Assembly (NCBI GenBank): GCA_963825595.1
Contig: CAWGUE010000012.1
Location: 1-64,000, forward strand
Direction: 5' to 3'
From: JARFQH01 sp963825595
GTDB lineage: Bacteria; Desulfobacterota; Desulfobacteria; Desulfobacterales; SG8-13
Length of the DNA: 64,000 bases
Position 1 is the stretch's first letter; each line of letters starts with the position of its first letter. A model generated the notes under the pieces. The model was not told the DNA's origin. It was given only the letters and a program-made list of their open reading frames with translations, and made no database searches. The position numbers and the translations under genes are program-made. Shown here piece by piece: positions 47,755-57,502 of this stretch.

Positions 47755-48036
47755 ATGAACAAACTGGAATTGATTTCGGCTTTGAAGACCGAAGCGAATA
47801 TATCAAAATTCGAAGCTGCAAAAGTCATTCAGATTTTCTTCGACAGCATGGCTGATGCACTGGCCGAAGGCGAAAGGGTTGAAATCCGCGGGCTGTGCAG
47901 CTTCTTTGTCAAGGAATACAAAGCCTACACCGGAAGAAATCCCAAGACCGGCGAAAAGGTCCTTATCCAACCCAAAAAGCTGCCGTTTTTCAAGTCAGGC
48001 AAAGAACTGCGCGAACGGGTAGACATCACTGTTTAA
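47755..48036 (+). CDS. HU/IHF-family DNA-binding protein
   Basis: Nucleoid protein of 93 residues that bends DNA as a dimer. The N-terminal helices (MNKLELISALKTEANISKFEA minus the tail) and the beta-arm with GRNPKTGEKVLIQPKKLPFFKSGKEL match the family; RNP at the arm tip is present as GRNPKTG. AAGGAGG lies 5 nt before the ATG, a very strong ribosome site. The ERVEIRGLCSFFVKEYKA segment is closer to IHF-like paralogs than to classical HU. Confidence 0.96.
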   Translation: MNKLELISALKTEANISKFEAAKVIQIFFDSMADALAEGERVEIRGLCSFFVKEYKAYTGRNPKTGEKVLIQPKKLPFFKSGKELRERVDITV

Positions 48037-48040
48037 TCCT

Positions 48041-49096
48041 GTGACCAGTAGAGCAACAATCATAGACCAGGACCAGCCCGTTCGGATACTCAACACCCTC
48101 TTCCAGAAAAATTCGGTCCCCCACGCACTCCTGTTCACGGGTTTGTCAGGGGTCGGAAAGCAAGCAGTGGCCAGCGCTTTTGCAATGACCTGCAACTGCA
48201 CCGGGCTTTCTGCCGCTGAGGGTAGCCCCCCCCGGGGGAGGGCGGAGCCATCTTTCGGCACAGATGGATCTGTGGTGCTTGCATCGTGCGGCACATGTTC
48301 ATCGTGCAGAAAAATCCTTGCCGGAAGCCATCCGGATATCCTGCAGGTCAAACCCACCGGGTTGCATATCAAAATCGCCCAAATCCGCGGACTTATCGAA
48401 ACATTGGCGTTGAAACCCTACGAGGCGCAGTTGCGTGTCGTCATCATCGCAGAAGCCCAGAGCTTGAACCCTTCCGCCGGCAATGCCCTGCTAAAAACGC
48501 TCGAAGAACCGCCCGACCGAACCCTGCTGATCCTGACCGCACCGCGCAAGTCCGATGTGATGCCGACAATCGTGTCACGCTGCCAGATTGTGCGCTTCAA
48601 TCCGGCCTCAGCAGAATCCATAGCCGCTGACCTGTCCGTAAATCATGGCGTGTCGCCTGAAAAAGCGAAAGTTCTGTCGGCCATGGCACAAGGCAGCCGG
48701 AACCGGGCTGTCGACCTGCACCGCTCTGATTGGCTGCGTCATCGCGATTGGCTGCTGGCCGCATCAGGACTCGAGAGGATCGAAGAAATCGGCACACGTC
48801 CCACCCCGGTGTTGCTCGCTTTCGCAGAGAAGATGTTTACCCGCAAGGCCCAGGTGCCGTTTACATTGGAAACCATGCTGACCTGGTTGCGGGACCTTAT
48901 CGTATGCGGCCATGATCCAGAAAGGGTGATCAACACCGATCTGATTGACAAGCTGAGGAAAGTATCGCAAAAGATACCCGAGACGGTCTTGATAAAAAAA
49001 ATGGAAATCATCATTGCGGCCCAAAAGGACATCGAGGCCAATTCCAACTTGCGGTTGACACTGGAAGTGATGATGCTAAGGCTGGGACAGGCTTAA
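48041..49096 (+). CDS. holB: DNA polymerase III delta' subunit
   Basis: Clamp-loader subunit, 351 residues. Begins right after HU (5 bp gap). The P-loop is GLSGVGKQA, with Q where Thr/Ser is usual, in line with delta' not hydrolysing ATP. Four cysteines (MTCNC and CGTCSSC) form the zinc module, split by an unusual ~30-residue insertion (around residues 55-85) encoded partly by a C8G5-like tract near 48225-48240. NPSAGNALLKTLEEPP and the SRC motif (VSRCQIVRF) are conserved. Confidence 0.92.
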   Translation: MTSRATIIDQDQPVRILNTLFQKNSVPHALLFTGLSGVGKQAVASAFAMTCNCTGLSAAEGSPPRGRAEPSFGTDGSVVLASCGTCSSCRKILAGSHPDILQVKPTGLHIKIAQIRGLIETLALKPYEAQLRVVIIAEAQSLNPSAGNALLKTLEEPPDRTLLILTAPRKSDVMPTIVSRCQIVRFNPASAESIAADLSVNHGVSPEKAKVLSAMAQGSRNRAVDLHRSDWLRHRDWLLAASGLERIEEIGTRPTPVLLAFAEKMFTRKAQVPFTLETMLTWLRDLIVCGHDPERVINTDLIDKLRKVSQKIPETVLIKKMEIIIAAQKDIEANSNLRLTLEVMMLRLGQA

Positions 49097-49202
49097 GTCG
49101 GAACGACAGCTTACCCCAGGCGTTGAGCGCGCGCGTGCCCCGCATAAGGTCGCACCGAATTTCTAAACACTAGAAAACATCTATCGGGAAAAGAAAATAT
49201 AA

Positions 49203-50006
49203 ATGAGTAAAAAAGTGGGTATCCGATTTAAACCGGCCGGTAAGGTATACGACTTCGACAGTGGGGCGTTCGTGCTGAAATGCGGCGACCGGGTTATTGT
49301 CGAAACAGAGCAGGGACTGAGTTTTGGAACCGTGGCCGTTGCTCCGCAGCCAATCGACGAAAATCCGCCGCATAAACCGCTTAAAAAAGTTCACCGATTG
49401 GCAAATGACAATGATGTGCGCCAACTCGATGCAAATGTTGAAGACGAAAAAAAGGCCCATCTCTATTGCCTTGAATGCATCAAGAAACTCGGCTTGCCAA
49501 TGAACCTGTTTGCCGTCGAAAAATCCTTCGATGGAAGCAAATACACTTTCTTCTTTACCTCGGACGGGCGGGTCGATTTTCGTCAACTGGTTAAAATGAT
49601 GGTGAAACGCCTCGGGGTGCGTGTTGAAATGCGACAAGTGGGTATCCGCAACCAGACGAAGATGTGCGGTGGCGTTGGTCGCTGCGGCCGGGAAATCTGC
49701 TGCTCGTTATTTCTGGGCAAATTCGGACCGGTGTCAATACGCATGGCCAAGGAACAGGACCTGTCGCTCAATCCCACGAAAATATCGGGGCAATGCGGAC
49801 GATTGATGTGCTGCCTGACTTACGAATTCGAAACCTATAAAACGCTAAAAAAAAGTTTCCCCAAAACAGGCGAAATCGTCAAGACGCCCGCCGGTGAAGG
49901 AAAGGTTATCCGGCACAACCTTATGGCCAACCAGGTGACGGTGCGACTGAACGGCGGCAGCGAAACGGATGTCAGCTTGAAGGATGTGGTGCAATCGAAT
50001 CAATGA
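49203..50006 (+). CDS. ricT: PSP1-domain protein RicT (YaaT family)
   Basis: 267 residues. The PSP1 C-terminal domain carries seven cysteines in CGGVGRCGREICC and CGRLMCC, which in the Bacillus Ric complex bind Fe-S clusters. In Firmicutes RicT joins RicA/RicF to steer RNase Y towards specific transcripts; in Gram-negatives the gene usually sits with holB and metG, as here. Since rny is present in this genome, a link to RNase Y is a testable inference. Confidence 0.9.
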   Translation: MSKKVGIRFKPAGKVYDFDSGAFVLKCGDRVIVETEQGLSFGTVAVAPQPIDENPPHKPLKKVHRLANDNDVRQLDANVEDEKKAHLYCLECIKKLGLPMNLFAVEKSFDGSKYTFFFTSDGRVDFRQLVKMMVKRLGVRVEMRQVGIRNQTKMCGGVGRCGREICCSLFLGKFGPVSIRMAKEQDLSLNPTKISGQCGRLMCCLTYEFETYKTLKKSFPKTGEIVKTPAGEGKVIRHNLMANQVTVRLNGGSETDVSLKDVVQSNQ

Positions 50007-50150
50007 GACCCGCCGGTCGATGAAACCGGCGCGACCGCTCAAAATACAGTAAATTCGAGCCGTTGAGCGAGCACGGCCGTTCCCCGGCGCGGTCAAAAGG
50101 CGGTTGAAAAACGATGACGCCCGGCCATTTAGAAAAACCTATCCCGCATA

Positions 50151-50198
50151 ATTATTTTTAATTTTATCATTTCGAAAATATAAAACGCTCAACTTGGG
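50151..50198 (+). repeat. Second copy of the 39661-39707 repeat
   Basis: Nearly the same 47-48 nt as 39661-39707 (one indel, few substitutions), including CATTTCGAAAATAT and AAACGCTCAACTTGGG. The left palindrome arm seen at 39622-39637 is missing. It lies ~100 bp upstream of metG in a 290-bp gap that otherwise shows no gene. Confidence 0.7.
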
Positions 50199-50296
50199 TA
50201 TAAAAAAGCTGTAACATATTCCCCCTTCGGGCTATCAATATCTTTCTCCCGACCGACAATAATCCTTAGCGATAATTTTCTCTGCCAGGAGCGACC

Positions 50297-52219
50297 ATGA
50301 CCGACACGTTTTACATTACGACACCGATTTATTACGTCAACGCCAGGCCCCATCTGGGCCATGCCTACACCACGATTGTAGCGGATGTGGCGACCCGCTT
50401 CCATACGATGAAATCTGAAGAAACGTTCTTTCTCACCGGAACGGATGAACATGGGGACAAGGTTGTACGAGCCGCCAGGCAAGAAAATAAAAGTCCCCGA
50501 ACATACGTCGACGGAATCAGTGGTCTCTTCCGGTCATTATGGCCGGAGCTCGATGTCGCCTATAACCGTTTCATCCGCACGACCGAGAAAGAACATATGG
50601 CCGTGGTGGAAAGGATTCTCCAGAAAATCTATGATGCCGGGGATATCTATTTCAGTGAGTACGAGGGGCTGTACTGTTTCGGATGTGAACGCTTCTACAC
50701 CGAACGCGAACTCGTCGATGGCCAGTGTCCGGATCATGAAACCGCACCGGAAATCATCAAGGAATCCAACTATTTCTTCAAGATGAGCCGCTACCAGGAC
50801 TGGTTGATCGACCACATAAATAACCATCCGGATTTCATCCGCCCGGAACGCTACAGAAACGAGGTCCTGGCGTTTCTGCGGGAACCCCTTGAAGATCTGT
50901 GCATATCGCGACCCAAGTCAAGACTCAAGTGGGGAATCACGCTCCCTTTTGACAACAATTATGTCACCTACGTATGGTTCGATGCCCTGATCAATTACGT
51001 GTCAGCCCTCGGGTATCCCGACGGCGAGCTCTTTCGAAAATTCTGGCCCGTTGCGCAGCACATCGTTGCCAAAGACATTCTGAAACCCCACGGCATCTAT
51101 TGGCCTATCATGCTTAAAGCCGCCGGCATCGAAATTTACCGGCACCTGAATGTTCACGGCTACTGGAACATTGAACAGAGCAAAATGTCCAAAAGCCTGG
51201 GAAACGTCATTGAACCGTTGGAACTCAAAAACATATACGGGCTCGACGCATTTCGTTTTTTTCTGACCCGCGATATGACTTTCGGACTCGATTCGAGCTT
51301 CTCAGAAACCGCGCTGGTCCACCGTATCAACTCCGACCTGGCCAACGATTTAGGCAACCTGTTTTCACGAACGCTGACCATGGCCCACAAATATCTGAAC
51401 GGCGTCGTTCCGGAGGTGGAAACTGAAATCGAAGCCGAATTGGGTCTGGAACTTGAAACGCATGCCGGCCAAACGATAACCCTGTTTGCATCGGCGATGG
51501 ATGAGTTTGCCTTTCACCGCGCGCTGCAGGCGGTCTGGGATTTCATCGCCCGCATGAATAAGTGTATCGACGTGATGGCTCCGTGGAACCTGGCGAAAAA
51601 CGATACCAGCCGCAGCCAGCTCAACGCCGTCATGTGCAATTTGCTGGAAGGTCTGCGGGTGGTTTCCGGTCTTATCTATCCGGTGATGCCTGCAACCGCC
51701 AAAACCATGCACAAACACCTCGGGCTTGATCCGGAAACACCTTTTTACACCCTTGACAGGTTAAAACGCTGGCACGGGATTCCGCCCGGCACGAAGCTTT
51801 TTAAAACGGTGATCCTTTTCCCACGGATCGACCTCGAGAAGCTAAAGGCCGCCGAAGCTCATCCGACAAAAGATTCGGAGGAAACCCCTGCCGTCAAACC
51901 CCAGATATCGATCGAAGATTTCGCCAAGATCGACCTAAGGGTCGCCACGGTGATTAAAGCCGAAGCCGTACCGAGGGCCAAAAAGCTTATCAAACTCGAA
52001 ATCGATATGGGAGAAAGAAGAACGATCGTCGCCGGTATTGCCGGCAGCTACGCGCCCGAGGAACTGCAGGGCAAGCAGATCGTTGTCGTGGCCAACCTTA
52101 AACCGGCCAAAATTATGGGTATCCTGTCTAACGGAATGCTCCTTGCCGCAAGCGATGATGCGCGAACAAGCATCGTGGGGCCGAACCGGAAAATGAAACC
52201 GGGGACTCGGTTAAAATGA
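50297..52219 (+). CDS. metG: Methionine--tRNA ligase
   Basis: Charges tRNA-Met. The 640 residues contain the HIGH motif as HLGH in NARPHLGHAYT (~16-26), a zinc knuckle (YCFGCERFYTE...GQCPDHE), KMSKS in QSKMSKSLGNVIEP, the helical anticodon domain, and a C-terminal OB-fold tRNA-binding domain (~535-640, IDLRVATVIKAEAVPRAKKL). This is the two-domain MetRS with appended Trbp111-like module. It follows ricT, a frequent neighbour. Confidence 0.98.
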   Translation: MTDTFYITTPIYYVNARPHLGHAYTTIVADVATRFHTMKSEETFFLTGTDEHGDKVVRAARQENKSPRTYVDGISGLFRSLWPELDVAYNRFIRTTEKEHMAVVERILQKIYDAGDIYFSEYEGLYCFGCERFYTERELVDGQCPDHETAPEIIKESNYFFKMSRYQDWLIDHINNHPDFIRPERYRNEVLAFLREPLEDLCISRPKSRLKWGITLPFDNNYVTYVWFDALINYVSALGYPDGELFRKFWPVAQHIVAKDILKPHGIYWPIMLKAAGIEIYRHLNVHGYWNIEQSKMSKSLGNVIEPLELKNIYGLDAFRFFLTRDMTFGLDSSFSETALVHRINSDLANDLGNLFSRTLTMAHKYLNGVVPEVETEIEAELGLELETHAGQTITLFASAMDEFAFHRALQAVWDFIARMNKCIDVMAPWNLAKNDTSRSQLNAVMCNLLEGLRVVSGLIYPVMPATAKTMHKHLGLDPETPFYTLDRLKRWHGIPPGTKLFKTVILFPRIDLEKLKAAEAHPTKDSEETPAVKPQISIEDFAKIDLRVATVIKAEAVPRAKKLIKLEIDMGERRTIVAGIAGSYAPEELQGKQIVVVANLKPAKIMGILSNGMLLAASDDARTSIVGPNRKMKPGTRLK

Positions 52220-52401
52220 AGCCATACAAACACGCTTGAACCGTTTTGGTTTTCACATTCAATTAAACCTGATAAAATAACCCTAACTGAGCAAAAGTCG
52301 AGGAGGCCCCGGATTCAAGGCATCAAGAGTGAACCCGTATTCGTATACTGCGAACCATTGATAACGTAGGAGACGGGGCATCATCGGCTTTCCCACAGGG
52401 T

Positions 52402-52523
52402 AAACAAAACGGGATTAAAAATGGACATATACATCTCTCCATGGGAAGAGATAATAAATGGCGTCTCTATTTACATATTGCATTATAAATCAGGTATATA
52501 AAAACCTATCCCGTTTTGTTTAC
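52402..52523. mobile_element. MITE-like element with perfect 16-bp terminal inverted repeats
   Basis: GTAAACAAAACGGGAT (52402-52417) and its exact inverse ATCCCGTTTTGTTTAC (52508-52523) bound a 122-bp AT-rich, non-coding interior. The size and perfect termini fit a miniature inverted-repeat element; no target duplication is obvious and no transposase is in the window. It ends 20 bp before kdsB, so it supplies that gene's upstream region. The rest of the 324-bp metG-kdsB gap holds no gene. Confidence 0.65.
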
Positions 52524-52543
52524 GATCATTTAGGGTATAAGGC

Positions 52544-53305
52544 ATGAGTGCACTACCCCAAAGCGTCGGTGTCATACCGGCACGGTACGGATCGACACGT
52601 TTCCCCGGGAAACCTCTGGTGAATATTCTCGGGAAGCCGATGTTCTGGCATGTTTACGACCGGGCACGCCGCTGCCCTGAATTGACACGGGTCGTATTGG
52701 CTACGGACGACGCACGGATCTTCTCTGCCGCTGAAGAGCTCGACGTACCGGTGGTGATGACCCGAAAAGATCACCCCAGCGGCACGGACCGGGTTTTGGA
52801 GGCCGCTGAACAGCTTGGTGTCCAGGACGATGCCGTGGTGGTCAACATTCAGGGAGATGAACCCTCCCTTGAGCCGCGGATGTTGAGCGAACTTTTAGCG
52901 CCCTTCGCGATAGCGACGACCCGGGTCGCAACCCTTGTAAAGGAAACCACCGCCTCGGATGCCGATTCCTCCGATGCGGTCAAGGTTGTCTTTTCCAGAA
53001 GCGGCAAAGCGCTTTACTTCTCCCGAGCGTTCATACCCTTCCACAGAGACACTCCACCGGAACGCGTGTATCGGCACATCGGCATGTATGCGTTCCGCAA
53101 AGAAGCTCTAAAGCGATTCGTGGCACTCGGGCCGAGTTTACTGGAAAAAACTGAAAAACTCGAACAGCTCCGCCTGCTGGAAAACGACATCCCTATTCAG
53201 GTTGTCGTGACCACCAGCTGCAGCATGGATGTTAATCGTCCGGAAGACATCGATATCGTCAGCCGGGTCCTTTCAGCAGACGCGGGGAACACTACATCGA
53301 TCTAA
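52544..53305 (+). CDS. kdsB: 3-deoxy-manno-octulosonate cytidylyltransferase
   Basis: Activates Kdo as CMP-Kdo for LPS inner core. The 253 residues have the CMP-sugar synthetase motif VIPARYGSTRFPGKPL (10-25), NIQGDEP with the metal-binding Asp, and the C-terminal HIGMYAFRKEAL and NRPEDI segments. Length is typical. The following GlmS-like gene starts 28 bp downstream, suggesting an operon. Confidence 0.97.
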   Translation: MSALPQSVGVIPARYGSTRFPGKPLVNILGKPMFWHVYDRARRCPELTRVVLATDDARIFSAAEELDVPVVMTRKDHPSGTDRVLEAAEQLGVQDDAVVVNIQGDEPSLEPRMLSELLAPFAIATTRVATLVKETTASDADSSDAVKVVFSRSGKALYFSRAFIPFHRDTPPERVYRHIGMYAFRKEALKRFVALGPSLLEKTEKLEQLRLLENDIPIQVVVTTSCSMDVNRPEDIDIVSRVLSADAGNTTSI

Positions 53306-53333
53306 GACTGTTAACAAATCGGGGGTTATAGGT

Positions 53334-56300
53334 ATGAAATTGCTGAAAGGCATTCACAGGGTTGTCGCCCCGCTCTTGCGATCAATCTTGATATTTATTG
53401 CCGCACTGCTAAAAATCAACGTTTGTTTCGGTCGTTGCCTCTCGCAAGCCCCGGCCGGGTCGATCGTGCTGTTTCCATACCGAGCCAACTTCTTTGCCTG
53501 CGGTTTGGCCGGTATCGTTGCGCTAAAGAAATCCCGTCAAGCGACCGGTCCGCTCGATTTGCAGGATATTGCCCGAACCGTGGATACCGTCGAAAGCTAT
53601 GGCTTCCGCCAATGTTTGGAGCGGCGAATCGATATGGTGGATAAATATGTCGGGGGCGATGCCGTTATCAAAAACCTGCTGGAAGCTGTCCGCGGACTGA
53701 AAGGGCGCGAACGGTTCTGCGAAATTTTTGCGGACCAGGAAAAGCAAGCGGCAATCAAATCTATTGCGCAACGCCTGCGCACATGCATTGCCGACGATAC
53801 CGCTCTGCTCGACAAAGAACTGGGACATATCGACGCCGGGACCGTGGAGGTCATATCACGGCGTATTGAGGACCTGAAAGATGCCGCCTGGTGTCTTGCC
53901 ACCGAACTCGTTGAAAACATATCGAAGATAAGGGACCTCCTTGACGGTCAGCCCCGCGACGGCGACCTGCCGCCGAACCAGCTGGAGATCTACAAGAATA
54001 TCAACACCGCTCTCAATAGTATGGACCGCCTCGAAGTAAGAGGGCGCGATTCGGCTGGCATTTCCCTGATGTTCATCCTTGAGGGAGCGGATTATCAGGA
54101 TTTCCGAGCCAAACTGGCCCGTTCCGGATTGGTCGAACAACTACAAGACCGCAGTTCCCGGGATGTCCTGGTCAACGGTGGCATCGCAGTCAATGAAACC
54201 AAGGCCTCCGAAAAGCGGTCGATGATCACGGTCACGTTCACCTATAAAGTCGCCGCGGAAATCGGACGTTTGGGCGACAATATCCGCTTCCTGCGGCAGC
54301 AAATCAAAAAAGATCGACTGTTCCAATACCTGGTTGCCTGTCCCCACCTGTACCACACTGTTTCCAGCCACACCCGCTGGGCCTCCGTGGGGGCCATCAC
54401 CGAAGCCAACTGTCATCCGGTCGATAATCATGTGATTGAGGGCTCTGGGCCACAAAAGAGCATTATACATGTCTGCCTCAACGGCGACATCGACAATTAT
54501 CTTGAATTGATGGCCAAACACCGTAAAAGCGGCAAACAGCTCCATAAGGATGTCACCACCGACACGAAGATCATTCCGCTCCAGGTGGAAAAATATACCG
54601 CACAGGGTTGTGACGTCGAGGAGGCTTTCCGCCGTGCGGTAAACGATTTTCAGGGATCCCACGCCATTTCCATGCATACCGACCTGGCACCGGGGAAGCT
54701 CTTTCTGGCTCAGAAAGGCAGTGGCCAGACTCTATTCATCGGCCTGTCCCGTGATCTGTACATGCCGACCTCCGAGGTCTATGGATTTGTGGAAGAAACG
54801 CAGCAATACCTAAAACTGAACGGTGAAAAAGTTGTTAGAGGCAAAAAAGGTGACACCCAGGGCCAGATATTCGTTCTCGACCAGGAGAGCTCAGGGGGAC
54901 TGGAAGGAATCCGGGCCATGTACTATGACGGCACGCCGCTGGAACTCAAAGAAGCGGATATCAAACGCACTGAAATCACCTCTCGGGATATCGACCGCCA
55001 GGATTTCAGCCACTATTTCCTGAAGGAGATCTCCGAATCGCCCAACTCCGTGGAGAAGACCCTGCAGAACCGCTGGAAGATTCGCGAAGATAACGGCAGG
55101 ATGCAATGTGTTCCGGCACTGGAAAAGGTCATCCCCGAAAAGCTGCGCAGCGCTTTGACAGCGAATCCGGCCGCCGCCGGCATCCGCCGCGTCTATTTCG
55201 TCGGGCAGGGAACTGCAGGCGTTGCCGCTATGGCCTGTGCCGATATATTGAACTACTACCTGAAAGAACCGGCACTTCAAATCAGAGCATTGAAAGCATC
55301 CGAATTGAGTGGATTTACGATCCAGCAAGAAGACTCAGCCGGCAGCATGGCGGACGCTCTGGTGATCGCTATCAGCCAGTCCGGCACCACCACGGATACG
55401 AACCGGGCCGTGGATATGGTTCGCGAGCGTGGGGCTCACACCTTGGCGATTGTCAACCGGCGCGATTCGGATATCACCTTCAAAGTCGACGGGGTTGTCT
55501 ACACCAGCAGCGGACGCGACATCGAAATGTCGGTGGCCTCCACCAAGGCCTTCTACTCCCAGATAGTGGCCGGTGCCATTCTGGGCCTCTATATCGCCGG
55601 CCTGAGAAAACGTCGCGACGCCGATTTCATCACCGCGGAAATTAAACGGTTGCTTGAAATACCGGAGCATATGCGCACGGTTCTGTCACACCACACCGCC
55701 ATCGGCGAGTCCGCCCAGAAATGGGCAACCCAAAAAACCCATTGGGCGGTTGTCGGCAGTGGCCCCAATAAAGCCTCGGCCGATGAAATCCGCATAAAAC
55801 TGAGTGAGCTCTGTTATAAAACCATATCCACCGATTTCGTCGAAGACAAAAAGCACATCGATCTGTCGGCGGAGCCGCTGATTATTATCTGTGCCGCCGG
55901 AACCCGCCAGACGGTCATCGGCGATATTATCAAGGACGCGGCCATATTCAAGGCCCATAAGGCCACGCCGGTGGTGATTGCCTCGGAAGGGGAAACACGC
56001 TTTGAACCTTACTCCGAGGACATCTTCTACGTGCCGGCCGTGAGCGAACACCTGGCCCCCATTCTCAATACCTTGGTCGGTCATATCTGGGGATATTACG
56101 CCGCCCTGGCGATCAACGAAGGATCGCGGTTTCTTTACGGCTTTCAATCCGATCTGCAAAAGACGATAAACGACTTCACCACCGATGGGCTTGATATCTA
56201 TGAGGTTATCCTCGAAAAACGGTTCAAAGAAAAAATCGTCTCGTTCTACAGTGACTTCCGGCGCAAGAAATCCCAGAAAAAGTTTCCTGACAGTATGGGC

Positions 56301-57134
56301 CTTGAAGCCGCTTCAGATCTCACCCTGCTGCTGAAATACCTGGCCGGAAAGCTGCCGGTAAGCGACTTCGAAATCGACTTTGGAACAAAGGGCACACCTC
56401 TGAACATGCTCAACCGTCTCTTTGGCCGAATCGGCGAATGCATCAATGCCATGGCCCGGCCCGTGGATGCCATCAAGCATCAGGCCAAAACGGTCACGGT
56501 CGGCACCAGCCGGATCAGTGAAAAACTGGAGGGGCTGCTTTTTGAAACCCTCGCTCGTTACGATTGCAACGTATCCCAATTGACCACCAGCAACATTATC
56601 GTTTTGAAGAACATGCAGGATGTCGTTGCCGCAATCAAAGGCGCCATCCGGTACCGCATCGATCGCCTGAACCTGCTCGGCGAACCGACGGAAGAGACCA
56701 CCATCGAAGTGGAACGAAAAGATGGCGTCCTGGCCCCCATCCCTTCAAGGGTAGAAACCGACAGACAACTCAAGGGCACCAAGAGGATCATCGTTCGCCA
56801 GGGAAATGTTTACATCGGCAAGGGACGCAAAGACGATCGCAGCATATTGGTGATACCGATCATTTCAACGAATCCGGAAACACCCAATATCATCGAACAC
56901 CTACTGTTGCTCAACATCGATTTCAAGGAAACGGTCAGCCTACCCGCCAAGATCAAGGCTCTCGGCGGCAAGTACGAGCACATTGCGAGCATCGTACAGG
57001 AAAACAACGTTCCCTGGGATGACGAATATCTGGAACTTATCGCCATGGATGAGCTTTTTGGTCGATCTGCGGAAAAAGTCGCCGAATATATCGTGTCAGA
57101 GGCGGGATCAGGTCAGAAAACGCTTCAAGCATAA
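53334..57134 (+). CDS. Giant GlmS-like protein (class II amidotransferase plus SIS domains)
   Basis: 1266 residues, twice the length of glucosamine-6-phosphate synthase. Elements of the glutaminase domain are present but rearranged: CGLAGIVA at 56-63 (C56 would be the nucleophile), then ~170 inserted residues, then LEVRGRDSAG (233-242), HTRWASVG (346-353) and LNGDIDNY (382-389). Two SIS sugar-phosphate domains follow (ISQSGTTTDT and STKAFYSQ in the first). The last ~300 residues match nothing I recognise. C56 is not N-terminal as the chemistry requires unless a leader is removed. Residues 10-30 are hydrophobic. ATG chosen; an upstream frame overlaps kdsB. Confidence 0.85.
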   Translation: MKLLKGIHRVVAPLLRSILIFIAALLKINVCFGRCLSQAPAGSIVLFPYRANFFACGLAGIVALKKSRQATGPLDLQDIARTVDTVESYGFRQCLERRIDMVDKYVGGDAVIKNLLEAVRGLKGRERFCEIFADQEKQAAIKSIAQRLRTCIADDTALLDKELGHIDAGTVEVISRRIEDLKDAAWCLATELVENISKIRDLLDGQPRDGDLPPNQLEIYKNINTALNSMDRLEVRGRDSAGISLMFILEGADYQDFRAKLARSGLVEQLQDRSSRDVLVNGGIAVNETKASEKRSMITVTFTYKVAAEIGRLGDNIRFLRQQIKKDRLFQYLVACPHLYHTVSSHTRWASVGAITEANCHPVDNHVIEGSGPQKSIIHVCLNGDIDNYLELMAKHRKSGKQLHKDVTTDTKIIPLQVEKYTAQGCDVEEAFRRAVNDFQGSHAISMHTDLAPGKLFLAQKGSGQTLFIGLSRDLYMPTSEVYGFVEETQQYLKLNGEKVVRGKKGDTQGQIFVLDQESSGGLEGIRAMYYDGTPLELKEADIKRTEITSRDIDRQDFSHYFLKEISESPNSVEKTLQNRWKIREDNGRMQCVPALEKVIPEKLRSALTANPAAAGIRRVYFVGQGTAGVAAMACADILNYYLKEPALQIRALKASELSGFTIQQEDSAGSMADALVIAISQSGTTTDTNRAVDMVRERGAHTLAIVNRRDSDITFKVDGVVYTSSGRDIEMSVASTKAFYSQIVAGAILGLYIAGLRKRRDADFITAEIKRLLEIPEHMRTVLSHHTAIGESAQKWATQKTHWAVVGSGPNKASADEIRIKLSELCYKTISTDFVEDKKHIDLSAEPLIIICAAGTRQTVIGDIIKDAAIFKAHKATPVVIASEGETRFEPYSEDIFYVPAVSEHLAPILNTLVGHIWGYYAALAINEGSRFLYGFQSDLQKTINDFTTDGLDIYEVILEKRFKEKIVSFYSDFRRKKSQKKFPDSMGLEAASDLTLLLKYLAGKLPVSDFEIDFGTKGTPLNMLNRLFGRIGECINAMARPVDAIKHQAKTVTVGTSRISEKLEGLLFETLARYDCNVSQLTTSNIIVLKNMQDVVAAIKGAIRYRIDRLNLLGEPTEETTIEVERKDGVLAPIPSRVETDRQLKGTKRIIVRQGNVYIGKGRKDDRSILVIPIISTNPETPNIIEHLLLLNIDFKETVSLPAKIKALGGKYEHIASIVQENNVPWDDEYLELIAMDELFGRSAEKVAEYIVSEAGSGQKTLQA

Positions 57135-57428
57135 CGCCACCGGGCAACACGGCCGCAATCCCTGCCGTGCGCCAGGATTTCATTTAATTCAGGGGGCGGC
57201 GAGATTTTACCGTAAATGCTGAACCAGAGCGGAGGGCCAGAGCGGAGAGGAATTGATCAGAAAGCATTCGGCCGCCTTGGGAAAGAACAGCGACAACCCC
57301 GGCTGTCAAATGCAGGCTACAAATTGCTGTATTGGGTTGAACAGGTTTGTCATATTATGAATACCTCAGGTTGCCATATGAATAGGCTGACGTCGCTCGT
57401 CATTTCCTCCGCTCCCGTTAAATGAAAA

Positions 57429-57472
57429 CGCCCCGAGGGCTCAATTAAATAGGCCCTCGGGGCGCTGTTTTT
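57429..57472. terminator. Strong bidirectional terminator
   Basis: A perfect 12-bp stem CGCCCCGAGGGC/GCCCTCGGGGCG with a 12-nt loop, followed by CTGTTTTT on the plus strand and TTTTC on the minus strand. It separates the GlmS-like gene from the convergent pyrG. The rest of 57135-57428 holds no supported gene. A degenerate half-copy of the left arm occurs at 26350-26370. Confidence 0.9.
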
Positions 57473-57502
57473 CCGTTCGGGAATCCTTCCCGTCTATCCC
57501 CC

